DNA of 64,000 bases from the NCBI GenBank assembly GCA_004431415.1, contig QPMI01000182.1, positions 62,001 through 126,000 of the forward strand, in the 5' to 3' direction. The notes beneath the pieces are model-generated. The model saw only the letters and a list, made by a program, of their open reading frames with translations. It was not told the origin of the DNA and did not search any database. Below, one piece after another: positions 21,117 through 31,100 of this stretch (position 1 is the stretch's first letter; each line of letters opens with the position of its first letter). A program made the position numbers and the translations under genes. This stretch comes from Cyanophora paradoxa (taxonomy: Eukaryota; Glaucocystophyceae; Cyanophorales; Cyanophoraceae).

Positions 21117-22223
21117 ACTCCTCCTCTCGGATCCCGCGTCCGCGCGGGTCTACGCCCTAAGGCGAACAGAAAGAGGGCCGGGGAAGCCGGGAATTTGATC
21201 GAGCCTAAGCTCTCTATACAACGCGACCCCGGCCGCTATATACAAATGCTCGGAGCTACCGGCTACTGCCGGGAATCGAAAAAGGCTCCGAGCCACTCAC
21301 GCTCGGCGTCACCGGCTACTGCCGGGAATCGAAAAGACGCCGAGCCCATCCATGTCCGGCAACTGCCGGGAATCGAAAAGACTGTCGCCCGGCAGGTGCC
21401 GGCACGACTCCAGCGTGGAGCGCCCAGGGGGCAAGGTCCAACTTCGGGCCGGCGGCCCAGGAAACTCGCACGAGGCGAGCGGATCGGAAGGGAGGAAGCC
21501 GAGGAGGCCCTGTCCTCGCCGCGCAGCAAGTTAACCGCAGAGGCGCACGCTGCAACAGCAATTGCAACGCGGGGCGTGACGCTCGCGGTAGCGCCCAGTA
21601 GCCCCAGCGCAATGCCCGTCCCAAAACGTAGGGCTAAGCAGCTCGTCTAGCGCCACTGCTCAGGCATGCGCCGCGCTCTCGCGGTCCGCCACGGCGTCGG
21701 ATTAGGGGCTGAGAAGCCCACAACGGCGGTGGAGCTAGTAACTCCAGGGCAAGGCTAGACGCCGCCCACAAGGTGCCCTCGTCGCCATCGTACGGCGGGA
21801 GGTACCCTGCCCGACCCGTGCTCGCGCGTCATTAAGGGACGCGGCCCTCCAGGCGGTCCACCACCGAGCGTCCCCGGTGTGGAGCCCTGTATGGGGAATT
21901 GTGCATCCCCAGTCATCGTACCCGGGGCGGGACCCGGCGTCACGACCGCCTGTGTGTACCCCCGTTGGTGCTCGGCGCACCCCGGTACCCCACCAGGTCT
22001 TGCATCTCAAGGAGGGGGAATGCTCATCCCCTGTCACTGGGCCCGGGGCAGAATCCGGCGCCTCAGCCGCCTTCCGACTCCTCTGCCGGCGCAAGTCGCG
22101 CCCGGAGCTCGGCCAGGTCTTCGTAGGGCCCTCCGCCCGTCACTGAGCCGAGCATAGCTCGAGGCAGTCAGCCGCCCGTTGGCTCTCCTTCCTAGCCCGG
22201 GACTTTAGTGATTGTGGCGGGCG
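21117..22223 (-). other. 3' noncoding region of the central retrotransposon
   Basis: No convincing gene. Next to the LTR is the polypurine tract. At 21255-21385 the word CTGCCGGGAATCGAAAA occurs three times at spacings of about 50-60 bp, each beside a GCC/GAGC-rich partner, which suggests small repeated hairpins. At 21885-22045 a GGGGAAT...CATCCCC unit followed by CCGGGGC occurs twice. These may be RNA packaging or 3'-end structures. Confidence 0.6.
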
Positions 22224-24497
22224 CTAGGCCCTTCTCAGCTCAACCCTCCGCGGGCAGCTCATCACTCTCGCGCTGCGCAGTTGCAGGCGCGGCCGCTCTC
22301 TGTCCTCGCCCTCCTGTGGGGCCGGGACGCGGCTCGGAGCCAGCTCCTCATGCTGCTCCCGCCGGGGCCGCCGGCGCTGCGGCCGCGGCTCCCGGTGCAC
22401 CGCCGCCCGCGGCCGCCCTCGGGCCGGCCGCGCGGGCGCGTTCGCATCGCGCATGCGGAACGGGATCATGCAATCGATGTGCACGATCGTCTCGCGGGTG
22501 TCGCGGGCCTTCTGGCGGACAGCGCCCACGGCGCCGTAGGGCCGGGCCAGGCCACGCACGACGTACGTGTACCCGCCCGGGTGCACGTCCATGACGGTGA
22601 ACGGGCCGACCCAGGAGTTAAACAACCCCTTGTCACGGTCGCCCAGCCAGCACAGGACTTTGTCGCCCACTTCGAAGCGGCGACGGTCCGGCAGGTCACC
22701 CGTCCGGTGCACCATTTGGCGGCGGTACCAGCGGCGGTGCTCGCGGACCGCGTCATCGCGGCTCTTCGCGGCGCGCACTACGGTCGCGACGTAGTCGGCG
22801 TAGCTAAGGGTGTCGAGCATTTCGACCCCGAAGCGCACGTCCGCGGGCAGCGTGAGCTCGTGCCCCAGGTGCAGGAGCGCGGGCGAGTAGCCCGTGGCCG
22901 CGTGCACGGTCGTGCGGAGCGCCAGCTGCACCTCGTGCACGTGCTGGTCCCACTCGTGCATCGGCTCGCGCTCGGCGCGGCACGCCGCGTGGAGCAGCGT
23001 CTTCACGACGCCTCCCAGCCGCTCTACCAGCCCATTCGTCGAATGGTGGTACGCCGCGGCGTAAATGAAACGAGTCCCGAGCTTCCGGAAGTACTCGTTG
23101 AACGGGCCGCCCTTCAGGCTGGACCCGTTGTCCATGAGGAGGCGCAGCGGCACGCCCTCATTCGAGACGAAGTCTCGGCCCATCTCGAGCATGGACCAGC
23201 CGTCCAGGTCGGCCTTTGGGTACAGCCGCGTGTACTTGTCCCACGCGTTCACCCAGGCGACCAAATAGCGGTTGCCGCGCGGCGTCGGGTCGAGGTGGAA
23301 CACGTCCACCTGCCACAAGTCATTCCGGCCCTCGGCCTCGATGACTGCGATCGCAGTTCGCCGCGGCTTCACAGCCTTGGCGAACTGGCAGCAGGGGCAG
23401 CTCCGCACGTAGCGGGCTACGGCCGCGAGCATGCCCGGCCACCAGAACCTCAGCAGGATCCGGCGGGCGACGATCGAGGCGCCGCGGTGGCCCCACCCAT
23501 CGTGGTACGCGTACAGGACGCGGTCCTGCCAGGACTCAGGCAGGACGGGCACGAAGCGGCCGTGAGGCGCGACCGGGCGGCGGACAAGCACGCCGTCGGT
23601 GTCCACGTCGAATTTCCCAGCGAATCCGACGAAGGCCGCCTTGGCCTGACTGCAGAGGTAGCAGTCGCCCGTGTGGCAAGAGGCGCGCGTGCAGCGGGCC
23701 TCGTTCACGCCATTCTCTAGCCAGGAGAACAGCTTGCGGCACAGCGGGTCCGCCTTCTGCGCGGCGAGCAGCCTGACTCGCCGGGCAGGGAACATGTGCC
23801 GCAGGGTCTCGGGCAAGGGCCCGTCGAGGGAAGGCGGCGGAGCGCAATCCCAAGTGTCCTGGACCAGCTCGAGCAAGCGCGGCTTGCGGCGGTCTCGGAC
23901 CTCGCCCAGCTCAGGGCCGGGGGCGATAGCGCTGGACGAGAGGACCTCTCGCTCGAGGCCTGCGGCCGGGCCGCCACTCGAGCCGGCGTCGCCGCTTGAG
24001 GGCGCCTCGGAGGCGGCCGGCGGCTCAGAGGAGCCGGCCGTCGCGGCGGCGGTCGACGCGGCCGCGGAGGACGACGCCGCCGGGGCGCCGCCCTCGGGCC
24101 CCTCATCAGGGTCGTCCTGGTGAGGGTACAGCGGCGGGCCGCAGCGCCAGTGGCGCGGGTTGTCCGCCTTGCGGGGCGTCTTGCCCGGGCGCGGGGCCTC
24201 AGGCGGTCGCAGGTCGCGCGGCAGGGGCGCGACGGGCCCCTCGTAGCGCCGCGGCCCTAGAGGGAACCGACGACGTACGTGCTCGAGGAGGGCCACGGGG
24301 AACCCGTCCTCGTCGAGCTCGGGCTCCTGCGCCTGGCGCGGGGCCTCAGGCTCGGGCACAGGCGGCGCAGCCTCGCCATCGGAGCCCAGCTCCATCGGGT
24401 CGGACTCGGGCGCCGGCGGCGGGCTCGGAGAGCGCGGGGCCGGGGGCAGGCCTTGCGCGACGGCGAGGCGGTGCCACTCGTCCACCCCTTGGCGCAC
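22224..24497 (-). CDS. Integrase domain of the central retrotransposon
   Basis: One 757-codon frame. After an acidic/Pro-rich linker comes the zinc-binding HHCC module (YHDGWGHRG ... CPCCQFAK). The DDE core follows: Asp in LWQVDVFHLD, Asp in LLMDNGSSL, Glu in VERLGGVVK. The C-terminal GPF/Y segment is WVGPFTVMDV. All catalytic residues are intact and this frame has no shift. The product joins element cDNA to host DNA. It is similar along its length to the integrase at 1-2166, including the region before the zinc module. Confidence 0.93.
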   Translation of the reverse strand: MRQGVDEWHRLAVAQGLPPAPRSPSPPPAPESDPMELGSDGEAAPPVPEPEAPRQAQEPELDEDGFPVALLEHVRRRFPLGPRRYEGPVAPLPRDLRPPEAPRPGKTPRKADNPRHWRCGPPLYPHQDDPDEGPEGGAPAASSSAAASTAAATAGSSEPPAASEAPSSGDAGSSGGPAAGLEREVLSSSAIAPGPELGEVRDRRKPRLLELVQDTWDCAPPPSLDGPLPETLRHMFPARRVRLLAAQKADPLCRKLFSWLENGVNEARCTRASCHTGDCYLCSQAKAAFVGFAGKFDVDTDGVLVRRPVAPHGRFVPVLPESWQDRVLYAYHDGWGHRGASIVARRILLRFWWPGMLAAVARYVRSCPCCQFAKAVKPRRTAIAVIEAEGRNDLWQVDVFHLDPTPRGNRYLVAWVNAWDKYTRLYPKADLDGWSMLEMGRDFVSNEGVPLRLLMDNGSSLKGGPFNEYFRKLGTRFIYAAAYHHSTNGLVERLGGVVKTLLHAACRAEREPMHEWDQHVHEVQLALRTTVHAATGYSPALLHLGHELTLPADVRFGVEMLDTLSYADYVATVVRAAKSRDDAVREHRRWYRRQMVHRTGDLPDRRRFEVGDKVLCWLGDRDKGLFNSWVGPFTVMDVHPGGYTYVVRGLARPYGAVGAVRQKARDTRETIVHIDCMIPFRMRDANAPARPARGRPRAAVHREPRPQRRRPRREQHEELAPSRVPAPQEGEDRERPRLQLRSARVMSCPRRVELRRA

Positions 24498-25139
24498 CTC
24501 AGCCCAGGTGGTGGGCTTCTGGCCGCGCCGAGTGGGCGGACCGGCCTGCGGCAGCGCCGGCGCCGCGGGCAGGGGCGCTTCCTGCCCCGCGGCAGGAGCT
24601 CGGGGCTCGGGCGGCGCCGGGGCCCCCGCGGGCTCAGTCTCGGCGCGCGCCGACGCGGCTCGGGGCGCGCGCGCGGGCAGGGGACGGGCTCGTCGTCAGA
24701 GCCCTCCTGGAAAGCCTCAGGCGGCGCGCGCGTCCGACGCGGACGCGGCCCCTGGGCGGGCTGGACGTCCCGCCTTGCGGCGGGAGCGCCCTCGAAGGCG
24801 AGCTGGCGCCGGAGGCGGGCCTGTCGCCGCGCGACGAGGATCTCCGCCCGGCTGGGCGGAGCCGCGGGCGCCGCGGCCTCGGCGGGCTCGGACGCTGACG
24901 CGGGGCCGGCGGCGCGGCCTCGGCCGGCTCGTCGGCGAGCTCGGTCAGGCGGGGGCCCGGCGGGGCCTCCACCGCTACCCGGGCCTCCGCAGCGCCTTCG
25001 GCGGCGTGAGCGACTGCAAACAGCGGCAGAGGCTCGTCAAGGTCGCCGGGCTGGGGCACGCCGTGCCCCGTGGCGCCGGCCAGCGCGTCGGGCGCGGCCG
25101 AACTGCCGTCGGCGCCGCCGGGCGCGAGAACCGGGTGGT

Positions 25140-26540
25140 TCAGTGGGGCCGCGAGCAGGCGTCGGGCCCTCCGTTGTTGCGCCCCGCGCGGTACTCTACG
25201 ACAAAGTCGTAGGACTGCAGGAGGAGGGACCAGCGTCCCAGCCTTCCCGAGGTCGCCTCGCGCGAGCGCAACCACTGGAGCGCCTGGTGGTCCGTCCGGA
25301 CCAGGAACTGGGCCCTCCCAGGAGGAAGTGCCGCCAGTACTTTATTGCCCATACAACCGCTAGGCACTCGAGCTCGGTGGCGGTGTAATTCCGCTCAGCG
25401 GGCGCCAGCGTTCGACTGATGAACGCGATGGGCCGCTCACGGGCGGGCGAGCCGCCATCGGATTGCGACAGGATCGCGCCGATGGCGTACGTCGACGCGT
25501 CGGTCGACAGGATGAAGGGCCGCTCGAAATCCGGGTACCCAAGTACCAGATCCTCGAGCAGGGCGGCCTTCAGCGCCTCGAAGGCGGCTTGGTGGACCTC
25601 GGTCCATTGCCACGCGGCGTCCCGAAGCAGCAGGCGCTGCAGCGGGTGGGTGACACGGGCGAACCCGTTCACGAAACGCCGGTAGTACCCAGCCAAGCCA
25701 GGAACGACCTCAATTGGTCAGCGTTCGCAGGCGGCGGGTACTGGCGAATGAACGCCAGCTTCGCGGGGTCCTGGCGGATCCCTTCGGCCGAGACGAGGTG
25801 CCCGAGCAAGGCCACCTCCGCCACCCCGAAGCGGCACTTGGAGGGCTTCAGGCGCAAGTTCGCCGGCATGATAGCGCGGAACAGGGCCTCGAGGTCCAGC
25901 AGGTGCTGGGGCACGCTTGGCGAGAACACCGTGATATCGTCGATATACGCGGTGACGCAAGTCGTGAGCAGGGGGCCGAGGATGGCCGTCACGGCGCGCG
26001 AGAAGGCGGCCGGCCCGTTGGTCACGCCGAACGGGGTCACGCGCCACTCGTAGTGGCCCCAGGGCACTACGAAGGCCGTGTACTGCCGGGACGCGGGGTC
26101 CAGCGGCAGCTGCCAGAATCCCGCCGTCGCGTCGACGGTCGAGAAGATCATGGACCCCCGCAGGCGGTCCAGCTGATCGTCAATCCGTGGCAAGGGAAAG
26201 ACGTCGCGCTCGGTGATCGCATTTAAGCGTCGGTAATCGACGCAGAACCGCCAGGTGCCGTCCTTCTTAGGAGCGAGCACGACCGGCGAGCCATAGGCGG
26301 CTTGCGAGGCTGGATCAGGCCCAGCTCAAGGAGCCGCTTTATTTCGTCACGGGCGAAGGCCTCGGCGTGCGGGCTTACACGCCGCGGGGGCGTGAAGACG
26401 GGCAGCCGTGAGGTCAATCGGATCACGTGCTCGTAATGGAGGAGATTGGCCGTGCCCTCAGTGGCCGTGACCGAGTCGGCGAACGCGCACGAGTAGCGCT
26501 TCAGCAGAGCCTCTAGCTCGGCGCGTTCCGTAGCGCTCAT
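25140..26540 (-). pseudogene. Reverse transcriptase and RNase H, frameshifted
   Basis: Four overlapping frames encode one protein. 26540-26223 gives the RT start (DEIKRLLELGLIQP). 26280-25669 gives APKKDGTWRFCVDYRRLN, the GFWQLPL region and the catalytic YIDD box (about 25936-25947). 25696-25196 gives the connection (YYRRFVNGFARVTHP) and RNase H residues in LSTDAS and TATELECLAVVWA. 25367-25140 gives FLVRTDHQALQWLR and the end of RNase H. Each junction is a one-base shift inside a conserved block (near 26285, 25690 and 25325). Catalytic residues are present. Either this copy is dead or the sequence carries base-call indels. A low-complexity Ala/Pro linker (about 24500-25140) joins it to the integrase. 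Confidence 0.88.
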
Positions 26541-28104
26541 CGCCGGATGCGAGCCGCATTCCGGGATCTTCGCGCGTGCACGGTTCCACTCCTCCTCTTC
26601 GGAAGACGACGTCCCCGTCGCTTCCGGCGGTGCCCGCGGGGCGCCACCGTGGGAGGGCCAGGCGCGGGGCCCGAGGGGCGGCTCGCAGCGGCGCCTTGCC
26701 CTTGTCCTTGCCGCGCGCGGCGGAGGACTCGGCTACGGAGGGCGCGGGCGCTTCCGTTGTCCGGACAGAGCAGCCAGGGCCTTCCAGCGGTGCTGGCGCC
26801 GGTGCAGGCGGGCGAGCGGCCCCGCTCGGCGAGGGCGCCGGCGGCTCAGCTGCCTCGGCAGCGAGATTTATTTGATTCCCGGAGGGATTGGTGGGGACTG
26901 CGTTAGCCCCCTGGCGTGCAGCGCGAGCCGCGTGGGCGCGGCGGCGTGCGGCGCGTTCAGCGCGGCGGGCGGGCCTGGTGCGCTCGCGCTCCTCTGGCGA
27001 GGTCCAGCCAAGGTACCCGTCCTCGCGCTCGCGCTCAGAGTCGGTGTCCGAGGACACGGGCTCGTCACAAAGCGCGAGGCCCTCCATTGTGACAATGGGG
27101 ACGTCTTCGCCCTCACCGCCGTCGTCGCGCAGCATGCGGACGAACAAGGGAGGCGCGCTCGGCGCAGGCTCCTGCTCGGTGGCTACAGTCGCTTCGGACT
27201 GCCGGGCGGCGGGTGCCGCGAAAATAGGCCCTGGAGCAGGGTGCTGGGGCGGCGTGGTGCCCTCAGCTGCCGTGTAAGCCGCAGCCGTTCGATTGGCTCG
27301 GCGGCGCATCGCGCGGAAGCCTTGCCCTCGCTTAGGGTAGAAGGCTCGCAGCGTGCGAATGAAAGAGTCGGCGACGGTGCGCGCCGACGCGTCGTCGGGC
27401 GGCGGGTCGAACCCAAAGTCGCCGGGCGGCAGGTTATTAGCCTCCGCCACCGCTACAATGGCCCCGGCGGGAAGCAGGACGGGCTCATTGGCGGGATTTA
27501 CTAGTCGCACGTGCAGGCTGCCGCCCTCGGCAGGCCGGCGGTGCAACTGGTGGGGCGCGAGTACCCCGAGCGCTGACAGGGAGTCAGGCGCCGGCCCGAC
27601 GGCGAGCGTCGGGCCTGGTCCGCTGGCGGCGCAGGGCCGTCCAACACGCAGCGGACCATCCACTCGCGGGCGTCCTTTAGGACGACGGGCGGAGCACCCG
27701 GACAAGGAGAGGCCCCTTTGATTGTCCGGGCACAGAAAAGGGATCACGTGGGGGCGGAAGTGCGCGTCGCGCGCGTGCAGGCACCAGCCCGAGCTGGTGG
27801 TGTCAATCCGCCCCTCGATCCTCATGATCGTGCCGATGCCCAGGAGCATGTCGGCGTTCGGGCCAAGCGAGCCGTCAGGGACGACGTACACCGCTCGCGA
27901 GACGTACACGTCGCCGAAGCGCAGCACGACATGAGCAATCTCAGCCGTGATCGTGGCGTGGTGAAGGAAGGCCCGGAGGACCTTCACACCCGTGTAGCGC
28001 GTGCCGGGCGGCATGTGCTTTTTCTCGCCAACGTCTCCCATTGCGCCAGTGTCAAAAATGAATTTGACGCGCGTGCTCTCGCCGAGCGTGCCGTCGGCAT
28101 GCAA
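26458..28104 (-). CDS. Retropepsin-like aspartic protease with long acidic/Pro-rich extension
   Basis: The first residues contain the aspartic-protease motif FIFDTGAMGDV (about 28035-28065), followed by strands such as ADMLLGIGTIM, typical of retroviral-type proteases that act as dimers and cut the polyprotein. After about 110 residues the frame continues through charged, low-complexity sequence towards the reverse transcriptase. One or more shifts probably lie near 27680 and 26560, since frame quality drops there. It comes directly before the RT, as expected in gypsy pol. Confidence 0.75.
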   Translation of the reverse strand: MHADGTLGESTRVKFIFDTGAMGDVGEKKHMPPGTRYTGVKVLRAFLHHATITAEIAHVVLRFGDVYVSRAVYVVPDGSLGPNADMLLGIGTIMRIEGRIDTTSSGWCLHARDAHFRPHVIPFLCPDNQRGLSLSGCSARRPKGRPRVDGPLRVGRPCAASGPGPTLAVGPAPDSLSALGVLAPHQLHRRPAEGGSLHVRLVNPANEPVLLPAGAIVAVAEANNLPPGDFGFDPPPDDASARTVADSFIRTLRAFYPKRGQGFRAMRRRANRTAAAYTAAEGTTPPQHPAPGPIFAAPAARQSEATVATEQEPAPSAPPLFVRMLRDDGGEGEDVPIVTMEGLALCDEPVSSDTDSEREREDGYLGWTSPEERERTRPARRAERAARRRAHAARAARQGANAVPTNPSGNQINLAAEAAEPPAPSPSGAARPPAPAPAPLEGPGCSVRTTEAPAPSVAESSAARGKDKGKAPLRAAPRAPRLALPRWRPAGTAGSDGDVVFRRGGVEPCTREDPGMRLASGDERYGTRRARGSAEALLVRVRRLGHGH

Positions 28105-28149
28105 GGCATAGACGAAGCCCGGGCACTGCAGGAGCAGGCGCCGGAAATC

Positions 28150-31100
28150 GTGCGGGAGACCGTTGATCCCGTCGATAACCTTCGCGATCGGACCGGGGCG
28201 TTCAGGCGGCCGTCGGGCGCGCCATCCGGGGACTCCGGGACTGCGAGGTCCGTGGGGCGGTCGGGGCCGTAGCCCACGAGTTCGTCAGGCTCAGGAGCCT
28301 GGAAGTGCAGCGCGGCGCGCTGCTTGCTGGAGCGGGCGTGGAGCCCCTCGGAGCGGCTCGTCGGAGCGGCGGAGGACTTGCGATCCGCTCCGTCGACGAC
28401 TGGCGTCGGCTCGCTGCTGGCAGCGGCGGAGGCCAAGGCGCGCTCGGCGATGGCCCGCGGCTGCAGTGCAGCGCGCGTCGCGAAGTCATCCTCATCGTCA
28501 CCATCGCCGTAGATACGGAGAATGGCGCGGTGGCGGGGCGGCAGCGGCCCTCGGCTTTGGCCTCCTGGGCGAGGCCAATGAGGCGCAGCAGTTCAGCTTC
28601 AATGCGGTCGAACTGCTCCATGCCCGGGTAATTTGCGGCCCACACCGTCGCAGCGGCGTTCCGTGCCGCCCAAGAGGCGCCGCTCGGCAAGGTGGTGCCG
28701 GTGAGATCATGGCCCGCGGCCGTGGCAATCTCATCGAGCATTTCAGACAAGACGGCCGGCTGGGCATTGCGCTCGAGCAGGAGCCGCAGCCGCGCGCGCC
28801 AGTTCTTGGCGGCCTGGTAGTGGGCACTGCCCACATTCTCGTCCGTGGCCGGCGGGGCCTGGCCGGAGCTCGAGCTGGCCGCGGGACCCGCAGGCGGGTA
28901 CATGAGGCCGTGCGGCCAGTAATAGCCGTGCGGGCCGGCGATTTGCGGCAAGAGTGGGGGCGGCGGCAACCCCCAGCCGGGTACGCGCGGCGGGGGCGGC
29001 CCATCGACGCCGGGTACGGGTACGGAACGGCGCGGGGGCCAATTCCGCGGTGGACTGGGCAGCAACGCGGGCGCGCTTGCTGCGGCGCTCAGCCTCGGCG
29101 AGGAGGCGCTGGCGCGTGTCCTCGGCCGGGTCCGGCTCGAACTCAAGGCCATGCTGGCGGGCATAGGCAGTGAATTCGGCGTCGTCCATGTCGGCCAGGT
29201 CGAGGGACTCAGGTCCCGTAGACGAGGCGCTGGGCACGGTGCCGCGAACGGTCACGCGACTGCCCTGCAGGATACGCGGCCGCTCGCGGCGCTGGCCGGT
29301 GGCGCCCGGCGGCTGCGTGCGCGTCGGGGCAGGCGAGCTCGACGACTCCTGCCGGGGCGACTCGGTGCGCTCGCGGGAAGCGGCGGCCTCGCGGCTCTGG
29401 CGGCGCCCGCGGCGGTCGCGGGAGCGCTCGCGCTTTGGCTCGCTCTTCTTCCTCGAGGGCGAGGGCGTGGCCGAGCGCTTGGGGCAGGGCTGGGCTCGCG
29501 GGAGCCAGAGCCCGTGGTGCCCGAGGCAGAGGACGATGCCGCAGGCTTCGCCGGGCGGCCGCTGCCACGGCGTGGTCGGCCTGCTGCTGGGCGCGCAAGC
29601 TCGGGGCAGATCCTCTGCCGTGTACCCGTTCCAGTTCTGGAGCAGCTCGGCGCGCAGCCGGTAGTGGAACGGCGTGATTGCCGCCACCGTGTCGCCGAGG
29701 TCGCTGGCCTCGGGGGCGCAGGGAACGGCGCCGCGCCTTGCTGGGCGACAGTGTCCAGGGCAGGGGCGGGATAGAGGTCGGAGACCATAATCCGCTTCGC
29801 CTTCACGCCCGTGAAGATGGGCCAGAGGACGTCATTGATCTTCTGAACCCAGTTCAGGAGAGCCGAGGCGATGGGCTCCTGGCCCGCGAGCGTCGCGCCA
29901 GCAACGAGGTGCCTGGCGGCCCACGTATCGCGCTCGACGTGGCAGTACGGGCGCATGCCGTGCGCCGCTACCCGAGCGGGCAGGATGCGCTCAAGGCGGC
30001 GGACGGAGAGGAGGGGCTCGTCCTCCTGCTCGTACTTGGCGAGAACAGCGCGCAGCTGCTTCGTCGCCGGCAGGCCCCAGATCTGCAGCAGGGCGTCCGA
30101 GAGGCGCTTGCTGGCGTCTGCCGCGTTGTCCAGCCAGGACGTATGCGTGGCGTTGGGGCGCGGCAGGTCTGGCATCGAGAGCCAGAACGCCGTTGTCAGC
30201 GGGAGCTGAGAGGCGATGACGAGAGCTGCGGTCTCGTCAATCGACTCGCCGAGCTGGCCGCTCTTGAGGTGCTGCAGGACGGCGTAAAGCTCGTCGCCGT
30301 CAGCGGAACGTGCATGGGCCCCAGCTGCTGCCTCGGCCGCGGAACGAGTGGCCGGGTCGGCGCGGTAGCAGGTGGACCACATGAACTCGTATATGGCCGT
30401 CGGCCCCACAATGTGCATTTGGGGGTTGAATCCCTTGGTCGGCGCGGGCCGGGGCTGGTCGGGCAGCTCGTGCCCCAGCACCCAGGCAGCCATGCTGTTC
30501 ACATACCCCGCAAGCAGGGATGCGACGAACTCCCGGGGCGGCAACGGGGACCACGTGGGTCCGTGCTTCTGCACGCCCGGGCAGACAACCGGGTACTTCC
30601 GGTGCCCGCGGTCCTTCGGATCGACGAGCGGGCGGGGCCGCTCGAATCCGAGCACGAACACGCGCCGAGGGAGGCGGTCGTACTGGCGACGCGCCTCGGA
30701 GGGCGGGGCGTGCTGCATGGCCACGTGGGCAGGACCAAGCGAGCAGCGCGTGGCATTCGTGCCGACGGGATCGCTCATGACATCGACGTTGTTCACGTCG
30801 AGCTCAGTGCTCACGTGCTTCTCGCCCGTCTGGATCGGGGTGCCTGGCAGGAGGCCGCGGACCCGGGCATCGGGCTGGGCGACGCCACGGATGCCGAAGC
30901 CCCTGCCGAAGCGGGGCTCGTGGAACACGACCAAGCGCTGCCCACGCTTGGCGCGGTTGACCCGATGGGCGCCTCGAACGTGTGCGGGCGAGCGAGGTAC
31001 GCAAACGCCTGGCGGCACGTGTGGTGCAGGGCGGTGTTCAGCACCGAGTAGGCGCGCGTGATCGGCCCATCGAGGCGGTTTGCGGGAGTGGGCTCCGACG

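Noticed and set aside
22212-23720. 502-codon plus-strand frame opposite the integrase
   Set aside because: It is the antisense shadow of a frame with all integrase catalytic motifs.
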